Shown one piece after another: positions 24,025 through 32,011 of a stretch of 42,500 bases of DNA. The first letter of the stretch is position 1, and each line of letters starts with the position of its first letter. This DNA comes from Candidatus Poribacteria bacterium (GTDB lineage Bacteria > Poribacteria > WGA-4E > WGA-3G): NCBI GenBank assembly GCA_009839745.1, contig VXPE01000108.1, positions 72,121 to 114,620 on the forward strand, read 5' to 3'. The notes below the pieces were generated by a model that saw nothing but the letters and a program-made list of their open reading frames with translations, searched no databases and was not told where the DNA came from. A program made the position numbers and the translations under genes.

Positions 24025-25689
24025 CTACAAATTAGAGTTTAACCAACGGATACGTTCCCGATATGCCTCGACCTCTGCTGCGATTCTGGTATCATTCCAA
24101 TTATTTTTCTCGCCCAAAAATTGCGCAATTTGTGGAGCTATATCAACACCTTGGCCGGGCGTCCAACCGATCCGTGTCCGTCGCCACAGAACATCTTCAA
24201 GTGTGATTGCCATTTCACCCCAATAGGCATAGAGGAGTTCAGCCTTCGTGAACGGAAGAGAGGAGGTTACTAACTCCCCAAGTCCCGCATCTTCAGTGAT
24301 AAATTTTTGAATCGTGCGATACCCTGCGCCATATCGCTTAACAAGACGCTCTGCATCCGCACCTGATGCCTCCCCGATTGCATTCGGCAATGGTTGAGTG
24401 GCAGTTTTACAGGCGCGTGGGACCTTTAAAAATGCGGCAAGATGGTTCACGGTCTCTTCCGCCATCTGACGATGTGTAGTGAGTTTTCCACCATAGAGAT
24501 ACATAATCCCACTTAGGCTCTCTGTAATTAAATGCTCCCTTGAAACAAAATCAGTTTTTGCGAATCCGTGCGAATGCTGGTTCACCGCGATGAGAGGTCG
24601 AGTACCAGCATAAGCGGCAATAATAGTATCCTTGTTGAGCCTCTTTTCTGGAAAGATTCGCTGTGTTTCTGAGAGCAGATATGTCACCTCATTCGCTGAT
24701 GGGCGGACTGATGCTAATTCCTCTTCCGGTGTTGTTTCAGTCGTGCCAACAATGGAGGTATTGTGAGCACCGGGCAGAATAAAAATCACTCGCGGATTAC
24801 GTCTCCGCTGTTTGTTCACTTGCGTGAAGGTTATCAGACCGTAGGCATTGTCGCCCTCTTTTCCATAGCGCGGCAAAAGGAGATGGATACCTTTCGCGTT
24901 TTCTGTCAATAAGCGCGAGGTGCCGTCGTAACTCGGATCTTTACGCCATATATGGTCGCTCCAGGGACCCGTTGCCGATACAATTTTTCGTGCCGAAATC
25001 TCAAAACGTTTTCCAGAAATAACATCTTCAGCAACTATTCTGTAAATCCCGTTCGCGGAATTGGCAGTCTCCGGTTTTCTCACAAAATCGAGAAAACGGA
25101 CGTAGTTTGCGACAATCGCCCCGTGTTGATGGGCATCCTTGAGGGTCGCGAGGGTCAACCGAGCATCGTTGACCATACTATCCCATAGCAGGACACACCC
25201 CTTTAAGGAATTTGTGGCAATAGGTCCGACAAGATGCCGTATCTTTCGGACATCGCGAATCGCTATTGATTTCTCCGTTTCATCCGTTTTAGAGAGGCAA
25301 TTGTAATAATGCGCAGCGAGTTGCATGCCTGTCAACGGATACGGATCACCTTTGTAGCAAAGAAGTGCTAACGGGATTGGCTTCACAAGATTCGGCGCAA
25401 TCCGGCGAAGGATTTCGCGTTCCCGACGTGCATTTTTGACGAGTTCAATGTCCCGCTTAAGCAGATAACGAAAACCGCCATGGACGAGTTGGGACGTAGC
25501 ACTACTCGTTCCGTTCGCAAAATCGCCTTGTTCAATCAAGCCTGCTTTGATACCACCGTTGAGCGCAAGGTCCCGGATTAAACCCGCACCGACGATACCA
25601 CCACCGATGACTAAAACATCTAACGGTTCGGTCTTGAAGATTTCTATATTCTGGATACGCGTCCGAGCTGAAAATTCCGTATTTTTAAT
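24025..25689 (-). CDS. glpD: Aerobic glycerol-3-phosphate dehydrogenase GlpD, apparent ATT start
   Basis: A FAD enzyme oxidising glycerol-3-phosphate to dihydroxyacetone phosphate and passing electrons to the quinone pool. No ATG, GTG or TTG precedes the dinucleotide-binding motif: the first conventional start in frame (TTG, 25539) would cut off the FAD motif. Read from an ATT at 25687-25689 the product is 554 residues and begins with a normal GlpD N-terminus, FSARTRIQNIEIFKTEP, then DVLVIGGGIVGAG (FAD GxGxxG). This is close to the 555 residues of B. subtilis GlpD. AGGAGG (25696-25701) lies exactly 6 bases before the ATT. Further family blocks are GTSSATSQLVHGGFRYL, KIVSATGPWSD, YAGTRPLI and LYGGKLTTHRQMAEE. 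Its start lies inside the end of the aminotransferase gene. Confidence 0.88.
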   Translation of the reverse strand: MKNTEFSARTRIQNIEIFKTEPLDVLVIGGGIVGAGLIRDLALNGGIKAGLIEQGDFANGTSSATSQLVHGGFRYLLKRDIELVKNARREREILRRIAPNLVKPIPLALLCYKGDPYPLTGMQLAAHYYNCLSKTDETEKSIAIRDVRKIRHLVGPIATNSLKGCVLLWDSMVNDARLTLATLKDAHQHGAIVANYVRFLDFVRKPETANSANGIYRIVAEDVISGKRFEISARKIVSATGPWSDHIWRKDPSYDGTSRLLTENAKGIHLLLPRYGKEGDNAYGLITFTQVNKQRRRNPRVIFILPGAHNTSIVGTTETTPEEELASVRPSANEVTYLLSETQRIFPEKRLNKDTIIAAYAGTRPLIAVNQHSHGFAKTDFVSREHLITESLSGIMYLYGGKLTTHRQMAEETVNHLAAFLKVPRACKTATQPLPNAIGEASGADAERLVKRYGAGYRTIQKFITEDAGLGELVTSSLPFTKAELLYAYWGEMAITLEDVLWRRTRIGWTPGQGVDIAPQIAQFLGEKNNWNDTRIAAEVEAYRERIRWLNSNL

Positions 25690-27110
25690 TGCCGACCTCC
25701 TATTATCAAGTGACTGTGTAAAGAGACTTTGCGAATAGCGTCCAGAATGCCTGACACAGCACCTGCCACGGGTTCTGTCAACAACGGTAAAAATATAAGC
25801 TGCGAACAGGTCTTTTCAGTCACAGGTAAATCCCCTGGAGTGTATGTTTCAAATTCCCCACCCATATCGTTGGTGCAGAGTGCGCCGCGACCCTCCGTGT
25901 ATATATCAAGTCCTTGTGTGAAAAGTGGTAAGGTATGCAGAAGCGGATACGGATTACTATTCGTCGGAAACCTGCTCCCCGAAAATACAGGTACACCGTC
26001 GCCAACGACAAGCGGGTAAGGGTTATTGTTTGCCAAAACACCCTCTTTTCGGAGCGCCTCGGCAAATACGGGTGCCGGGAGCCCATGCATCTCTTCTGCG
26101 TGATAGTGGATAGGAAATCCAAAGAATCCCGCTGGTTCAGCACCTGAATATGTTTCAATAGGAGAAACACCCGGGATTTCTCGCAACCCGTCGGAGATTC
26201 TTTGAATATAGGCACGGCGGTTTGCATTGAGATTATCAAGTTTCTGCAGCTGCACGGAAGCAATACCGATTGCGAGTGGATGTGCACGAAATTTGACACC
26301 AAGCCCCATTGGTGGGAGATGCGTATAGCGTAGTTCTTCTACCGTCTCGCCAACGACATTAGCAGGACGATTGACTTGTCCGAGTAGACAAGCCCTCTCA
26401 AAAACCGTGACATCGTCGGTGGCAAGCATTCCACCTTCGCCCCCGCTAATCGGTTTACTTCCTTGCAAACTCCACGCCCCCGCCTGTCCAATGCTACCAC
26501 ACGGCACACCTTTGTAGGAGGCACCATGTGCGTGCGAACAATCCTCTATGACCGGGACCCCTGTCTCTGCGCTGAGTGCCATAAGCGCGTCCATATCACA
26601 CACATTGCCCCACAGATGCACCGCCACAATCGCCTTGGTTCGTGGTGTAATACGCCGTCGGACATCAGCAACATCAATTAACAACGTCCTCGGATCCACT
26701 TCACAGAAAACCGGCTTTGCCATCAACGTCAACACCGGTGTAATTGATCCCATCCATGTATAGGTCGGACAGATAACTTCATCACCCGGGCCGACCCCAA
26801 GTCCAAACATTGCGCTGTGGAGTGCCGCAGTGCCATTGGTGAGACTCACAGCAAATCGGGTCTGGTGGCGTTCACACCAGGTTCGCTCAAATTCTTGAAC
26901 AGTCGGGGATATACCGGAGAGTTCATTCCGAAGCGTCATCTCGTAAACGACTCGCGCCTCTTCTTCTGTGATCTGGCTCCACTGTTCCAACTTCGGATAG
27001 GGCGCATCAGACGTTTTTTCAAACACTGGGGTTCCACCCAAAACAGCAGGAAGACCAGGGGCGGTGGACTCATTTTCAAGACGAGATAACTTTGCTCTGT
27101 TTGTCTCCAT
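25644..27110 (-). CDS. DegT/DnrJ/EryC1/StrS-family PLP aminotransferase
   Basis: A 488-residue fold-type I PLP enzyme of the sugar-aminotransferase class. The cofactor lysine is K219 in LQGSKPISGGEGG, the pyridine-binding Asp is D190 in IEDCSHAHGA, and other family blocks are SLTNGTAALHSAMFGLGVGPGDEVICPTYTW (89-119) and VHLWGNVCDMDAL. It is longer than typical members (about 370-430) because of an extended N-terminus and C-terminus. The usual substrates are nucleotide-linked keto-sugars, but related proteins act on other ketones. The 3' end runs 46 bases into glpD, and the last ~25 residues have no family match, so this C-terminus may be altered. It shares an upstream promoter at 27209-27238. 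Confidence 0.85.
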   Translation of the reverse strand: METNRAKLSRLENESTAPGLPAVLGGTPVFEKTSDAPYPKLEQWSQITEEEARVVYEMTLRNELSGISPTVQEFERTWCERHQTRFAVSLTNGTAALHSAMFGLGVGPGDEVICPTYTWMGSITPVLTLMAKPVFCEVDPRTLLIDVADVRRRITPRTKAIVAVHLWGNVCDMDALMALSAETGVPVIEDCSHAHGASYKGVPCGSIGQAGAWSLQGSKPISGGEGGMLATDDVTVFERACLLGQVNRPANVVGETVEELRYTHLPPMGLGVKFRAHPLAIGIASVQLQKLDNLNANRRAYIQRISDGLREIPGVSPIETYSGAEPAGFFGFPIHYHAEEMHGLPAPVFAEALRKEGVLANNNPYPLVVGDGVPVFSGSRFPTNSNPYPLLHTLPLFTQGLDIYTEGRGALCTNDMGGEFETYTPGDLPVTEKTCSQLIFLPLLTEPVAGAVSGILDAIRKVSLHSHLIIGGRQLKIRNFQLGRVSRI

Positions 27111-27160
27111 AGCGAATCATTCCTGCCTTTTTCCTCATCAATGCATTGTTTTAATCCGAC

Positions 27161-27181
27161 ACCTGTGTTATGCTAACAGGT
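27161..27181 (-). promoter_or_regulatory. Inverted repeat in the leader of the aminotransferase-glpD transcript
   Basis: ACCTGT-g-TTA and TAACAGGT form an 8-bp arm pair with one bulged base around TGC. It lies about 20-40 bases downstream of the predicted start of transcription, so it could be an operator or an RNA hairpin. No regulator is evident. Confidence 0.35.
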
Positions 27182-27208
27182 ATATGGCTCGGAAACCTAA
27201 TATCACGT

Positions 27209-27238
27209 ATAATACCACGTTTTTTAGGCTTTTGTCAA
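27209..27238 (-). promoter_or_regulatory. Sigma70-type promoter for the aminotransferase-glpD unit
   Basis: On the - strand, TTGACA (27238-27233), an 18-base spacer and TATTAT (27214-27209). It is about 100 bases before the ATG at 27110. Confidence 0.65.
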
Positions 27239-27377
27239 ATTTCAGCAGTTTTTGAACTGTTAACACTTGTGTTCCTCTACAGCATTGCCCTCCGATGAGG
27301 TGCTTAAAGGGAATCCTTTTGAAGTCCTCCAGCGGAGAGCAGTGTCTATAGCGACCAGAATCCCATAGTTAAAAACC

Positions 27378-28466
27378 TTGAATATCCAAAAAGTGTTCGC
27401 CTCCCTGTTGTGGAACAGAGAATCCCAAGCCAAACATCTGTTCGTTAGTTTTATACCCTCGCTCCTTGCGATTGTTGGATTTTTTCTTTTATGTGGGCTT
27501 GTGCTTCAGATACGTGGGCAGGATCCGCTGGAATTCTATAGTATTATCCTTGTGAGTGGGTTCGCGAGTTTTGACGATTTCGGCTATGTCCTGTTTAACG
27601 CAACCCCACTTATATTTACAGGACTCGCTGTCGCTATCGGATACAAAAGTGGTCTATTTAATATCGGTTGTGAGGGGCAACTCTATATCGCAGCGTTCGC
27701 TGCGGCATGGATAGGCATACACCTGAACCTCCCGCCTTTTCTGTTGATCCCTTTCTGTATAGGTGGCGCAATGATTGCCGGTGCTGGATGGGGTGCGATC
27801 CCGGGACTCTTAAAGGCGAGATACGGCGCGCATGAAGTTATCAACACCATCATGATGAATTTCATTGCATTCGCCCTTATGAATTATCTTGTTACCTCCG
27901 TCTACCAAGAACCGGGTCAGATGATTCCACAAACACAACAGATTCACGAGGCGGCACGGCTCCCACGGTTGGCATCTTTCCTCCCCGTTCTCCCACAAAG
28001 CAATCCACTAAACGTGAGTTTCTGGCTCGCGTGTGGGTGTGCTGTATGTTGTTATATCTTCTTAACGTATACCCGCTGGGGATACGAACTTCGCTTGGTA
28101 GGAAATGCCCAAGATGCTGCAGCTTACGGCGGCATAAATCCCGGGACTGTGACAATATGGGTGATGGCGTTGAGTGGTGCGATTGCGGGGTTAGCAGGTG
28201 TAGCGGAAGTCATGGGATACCGCCACCGATTTTTGGATAATTTCTCATCAGGGTGGGGGTTCACTGGGATCGCAGTCGCACTGTTAGGCAGAAACAATCC
28301 TTTCGGTATTTTGGCTGCCGCTATCCTGTTCGGATCGCTGAACAAGGTTGCCTTAGATATTGAAATTTTGCTGGAAGTCCCGCGCGGTCTATTTCTGGCG
28401 GGTCAAGGCATGCTAATTATCTGGTTAGTTAGTATAGAAAGTATTTCTCGAAAAAAAGCGCGTTAG
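27378..28466 (+). CDS. ABC transporter permease, nucleoside/BMP (YufP-like) type
   Basis: A 362-residue polytopic permease of the BPD_transp_2 family. Hallmarks are FNATPLIFTGLAVAIGYKSGLFNIGCEGQLYIAAFAAA, LLKARYGAHEVINTIMMNFIAF, VGNAQDAAAYGGI and GWGFTGIAVALLGRNNPFGILAAAILFG. These match the first permease of nucleoside or simple-sugar importers (YufP, NupP type). The start codon is TTG at 27378, the first candidate after an in-frame TAG. No good ribosome site precedes it, so the start is uncertain. Its partner permease follows 144 bases later. Neither the ATPase nor the BMP binding protein is nearby. Confidence 0.88.
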   Translation: MNIQKVFASLLWNRESQAKHLFVSFIPSLLAIVGFFLLCGLVLQIRGQDPLEFYSIILVSGFASFDDFGYVLFNATPLIFTGLAVAIGYKSGLFNIGCEGQLYIAAFAAAWIGIHLNLPPFLLIPFCIGGAMIAGAGWGAIPGLLKARYGAHEVINTIMMNFIAFALMNYLVTSVYQEPGQMIPQTQQIHEAARLPRLASFLPVLPQSNPLNVSFWLACGCAVCCYIFLTYTRWGYELRLVGNAQDAAAYGGINPGTVTIWVMALSGAIAGLAGVAEVMGYRHRFLDNFSSGWGFTGIAVALLGRNNPFGILAAAILFGSLNKVALDIEILLEVPRGLFLAGQGMLIIWLVSIESISRKKAR

Positions 28467-28510
28467 GAAACTCTCTTATTAGATTTGAGAATGTTGACAG
28501 TCCTTTCCTT

Positions 28511-28609
28511 AAACCAAACTTGTAGCCTGCAACAATACGCGGGCGAATCTACGGAGAGGCACTTTATCTATCAAACCTACCTGACCGAACCGCAAGGAAA
28601 AATTAAAAA
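28511..28609 (+). repeat. Leader-type dispersed repeat, copy B
   Basis: CTTGTAGCCTGCAACAATAC, then GCGGGCGAATCTACGGAGAGG, a variable part, and ACCGAACCGCAAGGAAAAAT ending directly at the start codon of the following gene. It matches copy C (33296-33390, - strand) along nearly its entire length. AAGGA at 28594-28598 inside the repeat serves as the ribosome site. Confidence 0.75.
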
Positions 28610-29443
28610 ATGATTCCAAGTACTTTACGACTGGCAACACCCCTGGGATTCGCCGCCCTCGGCGGCATCTATTCGGAACGCGCCGGAGTCATCAACCTCG
28701 CGCTTGAAGGTATGATGCTCATCGGGGCGTTCGGTTACGTTATCGGAACACAGGCTTCAGGGTCAGTATGGATCGGACTGCTTGTAGGGACAGGTTTTGC
28801 GTTAGCATTGGCACTACTACACGCTGTCGCAACGGTTACTTTTCACGCAGATCAGATTGTCACAGGTGTCGGTATCAATATCTTAGCGTTAGGAATTACA
28901 GAATACCTCTTACCGACGACTGAACAGGTAGGCGGTCTTCCACACTGGAAATTGCCATTTATCGGTACATACAGTTTCGTCGTCTACTTGTTACCGGTGT
29001 TGATGGTGGCGAGTCACATCCTCCTTTTTAAAACCCCATGGGGATTGCGACTGCGCGCAGCCGGTGAATCAACAGAAGCACTCGCCGCACTCAGTCTGAG
29101 TCGAGCGAAATGGCAATATATTGGAGTCCTCCTAAGCGGCGTCTTCGCAGGAATCGGCGGCTGTTTTTTGGCATCTGAGGTACACTATTTCACAAAAGGA
29201 ATGACGGCAGGACGCGGTTATCTCGCACTCGCAGCCGTCATTTTCGGAAATTGGCGACCCTTGAGCGGCATCGCAGCGTGCTTTCTCTTCGGATTCGCCA
29301 CCGCTTTAGAACTCGCGAACCGATGGAACATCCCTGGACAATTGTTGAACAGTTTACCATATATCCTAACAATGGTTGTCCTTGCCGGATGGGTAGGAAC
29401 ATCACGCCCGCCTGCGAGTTTGGGAAAGATGAATTTTAATTAA
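28610..29443 (+). CDS. ABC transporter permease, nucleoside/BMP (YufQ-like) type
   Basis: A 277-residue permease, the second subunit of the pair with 27378-28466. Hallmarks: LGGIYSERAGVINLALEGMMLIGAF (about 18-42), FHADQIVTGVGINILALG, LRLRAAGESTEALAALSLSRAKWQYIGVLLSGVFAGIGG and GMTAGRGYLALAAVIFGNWRPLSGI. The ATG at 28610 follows AAGGA 11 bases upstream, inside repeat copy B. It is most likely co-transcribed with the first permease but uses its own leader-like repeat. Confidence 0.9.
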   Translation: MIPSTLRLATPLGFAALGGIYSERAGVINLALEGMMLIGAFGYVIGTQASGSVWIGLLVGTGFALALALLHAVATVTFHADQIVTGVGINILALGITEYLLPTTEQVGGLPHWKLPFIGTYSFVVYLLPVLMVASHILLFKTPWGLRLRAAGESTEALAALSLSRAKWQYIGVLLSGVFAGIGGCFLASEVHYFTKGMTAGRGYLALAAVIFGNWRPLSGIAACFLFGFATALELANRWNIPGQLLNSLPYILTMVVLAGWVGTSRPPASLGKMNFN

Positions 29444-29626
29444 TTGCGCCTGGACTGCTCTCCAAATGTAAAGCTAAGACAAATTATGCCATTTAAGGAG
29501 GACCTAATTTCATTACGAGCAGGTTCTTGGTGATGCCCGAACGGAATTGAGGACCCGCCCGCGAATGCCCATATACCATTCCCATGATGACATGGAACGG
29601 TGCTCAGGAAGCCATAGTTCCAAACA

Positions 29627-31981
29627 TTAGGTCTCGTCTCCCTCATCCACAAGCCCATGGTAGCTGCCGTGGCGGCTGTAATACCCATAGGACTTGGCGT
29701 GCTTCGGGTTGATCATGTTGCAAAGTACACCGATGCCTTTCATTGGGAAGGCTTCTGTCAAATGCCGGACGCCAGTAAGCATATCAAAGCGTCGGGTCTT
29801 CGTGATGTCAAACACATAGACAATCGCATCAACGATGCTTGCCAAAATCATCGGATCAGCGACGGCACGGACTGGTGGCGAGTCGATGACAATCACATCG
29901 TACTCCGATTTTGCAAACTCCAGCCAATCCGTCATCATTTCCGAGTTCAGAAGTTCAATAGGATTTGGGGGCACAGTGCCACTCGGCACAAGATGCAAAT
30001 TAGGAATATCGGTTTGCTTGACCGTTGTGTGGAGGATATCGTCCCGATTTTCTGAGTTTAAATGGATAAGGACTTCGCTCAATCCGGGTTTACGAGCATC
30101 AACGCGCGCAATAGGAAATTCAGCGTCAGATGTCTCCCTCACCTCTTCCGCCTGAGCAGGTTGGTCTCCTGGAAAAGTGTTATGTTGAGAGGGACGACGC
30201 ATGTCCGCATCAATTAGTAAAACTTTATTTCCCCTTTGCGCAAGCGCGACAGCCAGATTCGAGGAGATCGTGCTTTTCCCTTCGCCCCGAGTCGCACTCG
30301 TAACAAGAATCGTTCTCACGGGTGCCCCTGGGTTCAGAAACGGCAGCTTCGCTTGTAGGACCCGAAACGCCTCAGCGGATCGTGATTGCGGCGCATCGTG
30401 AACAATGAGTGGAAGTCGGTACGTATTGCGCTTTTTGATGGAGGGAAGGACCCCAAGGAAACTTGGTGATTCGGGTAAGGCATCCAATTGACGCACGGCA
30501 TCTTCTAAACGGAGATATGTATCGTCGAAGTAATTTTTCGCGACAGCATAAGTAAAGCCGAGCAGCATACCTACTAATGCCCCTAAAGCGAGGTTCAGTT
30601 TTAGGCGAGGCTTCAACGGTTCTTCGGGTGCCCATCCCATATCTAAAGTTTTGATACTCTCTGTACGCGCCTGTGCGAAAATTTCCGCCTCCCGCAACTT
30701 CGCTTCTAAAGTCGTTGCTTGTGTCGTATAAATTTCAATATCCCGCTTGAGGCGATAAAACTGCAATTGCGTCGGGGACCAACTCCCCAATTTCTCAAGG
30801 TGTGCGGCGATTTTGGCGGCGACCTCTTCCTTCTGTCTTTTGAGACTTATAATAGCCGCTTCCGCCTCATTCACCTTCTCTGTGAGTACCTGATGGAGCG
30901 GATTGTAAGCAGAAGTTGTACTTTTTATCTCTTTTTCTTCTGTATCAAGGCGTGTTCGCGTCTCCCTTATTTTTTGATCGATCGCCATGACTTCAGGATG
31001 CGTTTCATCATACTTCCCCAGCAGTTCCGCCCGATCAATTTCATATTGGTTTAAACTATCTTGTAACTTGGAATGCGAAGGGTTCCGCGCAATTGTTTCT
31101 GAGACGATATTCTCTGATAATTCCTCCAGCTCTGCCTGATAGGTCCCCAGTCTAAATTCGGCACTTATCAAAAGATCTATCAATTCATTTTCTTTCACTT
31201 GAAGTGCTAAAATTATCTGTGCTTGTGTTCCACCCTCCGCATTCAAGGTAATCTCCGGGTACTCCTGCTGAAACTTAAAGAACGCCTCTTCAGCTGTTAT
31301 CAGACTCTCTTTCATCTGATTCAACATCGTCTGTGGGAGCGGTTTTTCCCACCACTGCATTCTTTCAACCGCTTCTGCTTCAACGACTGCTTGGAACACA
31401 GCCGCAATTCTATTGGCTATATTCTGTGCGCGTTCCGGTGTTCGCTGCGTCACAGTAACAGTGATGACACTTCCATCGGGTGTTTCTTCAACCTTTAGCT
31501 CCTCGTCAATAAGCGTTTTGGTGAAGAAGTCTTCCCACTCAGTGAGGGTGAGTTCGCCTTGTTCTGTCGCCTCCTGATCAAGTGTAATATTCAACAAATC
31601 CGCAAGCCACACGACAAACCGTCCACGATGAACAGGCAACGGGTCCAGGAGTCCCTCCTCTCTGAGTTGACGGATAGCCGGGGCAATCACGAGGTCTCGC
31701 GATTGTATCTGTGCTGCATAAGCCCCCAAAGATGGACTGCCCAATAGTCCAGAGATCGGCAATTGTGAAAGTAGCGGAGAGGTGGGTTGACCGTCTAAGA
31801 CGCGAAGCGTTGTTTCGGATTGATAAACCGGGGAAGTTAGGTCGGTTATGAGAAACGCCCCAAAAACGGAGAGCAAGAAAATGAGAAGGACACTCCATTT
31901 ATGCCGAAAAAGGATCCAAAAATAGTCTGATAATCGAATTTCTCTGACTTCTTCAAAGTGCCTATCGCTTGTTTCTGGCAT
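29627..31981 (-). CDS. Wzc-like polysaccharide co-polymerase with BY-kinase domain
   Basis: A 784-residue inner-membrane protein that would control chain length and export of a surface polysaccharide. Order: N-terminal Wzz-type helix (about 27-46, WSVLLIFLLSVFGAFL), a long periplasmic part with extended coiled coil (about 230-440), a second helix (LNLALGALVGMLLGFTYAVA) and a cytoplasmic BY-kinase. The kinase carries Walker A SATRGEGKST, Walker A' LLIDADMRRPSQ, Walker B VIVIDSPPV and a C-terminal tyrosine cluster (SYGYYSRHGSYHG) for autophosphorylation. About 20 extra acidic residues lie between Walker A' and GLSEVL. It pairs with the Wza-like gene 30 bases upstream. Confidence 0.92.
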   Translation of the reverse strand: MPETSDRHFEEVREIRLSDYFWILFRHKWSVLLIFLLSVFGAFLITDLTSPVYQSETTLRVLDGQPTSPLLSQLPISGLLGSPSLGAYAAQIQSRDLVIAPAIRQLREEGLLDPLPVHRGRFVVWLADLLNITLDQEATEQGELTLTEWEDFFTKTLIDEELKVEETPDGSVITVTVTQRTPERAQNIANRIAAVFQAVVEAEAVERMQWWEKPLPQTMLNQMKESLITAEEAFFKFQQEYPEITLNAEGGTQAQIILALQVKENELIDLLISAEFRLGTYQAELEELSENIVSETIARNPSHSKLQDSLNQYEIDRAELLGKYDETHPEVMAIDQKIRETRTRLDTEEKEIKSTTSAYNPLHQVLTEKVNEAEAAIISLKRQKEEVAAKIAAHLEKLGSWSPTQLQFYRLKRDIEIYTTQATTLEAKLREAEIFAQARTESIKTLDMGWAPEEPLKPRLKLNLALGALVGMLLGFTYAVAKNYFDDTYLRLEDAVRQLDALPESPSFLGVLPSIKKRNTYRLPLIVHDAPQSRSAEAFRVLQAKLPFLNPGAPVRTILVTSATRGEGKSTISSNLAVALAQRGNKVLLIDADMRRPSQHNTFPGDQPAQAEEVRETSDAEFPIARVDARKPGLSEVLIHLNSENRDDILHTTVKQTDIPNLHLVPSGTVPPNPIELLNSEMMTDWLEFAKSEYDVIVIDSPPVRAVADPMILASIVDAIVYVFDITKTRRFDMLTGVRHLTEAFPMKGIGVLCNMINPKHAKSYGYYSRHGSYHGLVDEGDET

Positions 31982-32011
31982 CTCTAACCTCTTTAATGAC
32001 TGACCGCTATC

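Noticed and set aside
25537-25539. TTG at 25537-25539 as glpD start
   Set aside because: It would remove the FAD-binding GGGIVGAG motif and has no ribosome site, whereas ATT at 25687 has AGGAGG and restores a normal length.
29440-29688. 82-codon - strand frame after the Wzc-like gene
   Set aside because: Overlaps the kinase end in another frame, no ribosome site, odd composition (many Gly, His, Cys, Trp); I could not support it as a gene. The 29444-29626 gap is otherwise unexplained.
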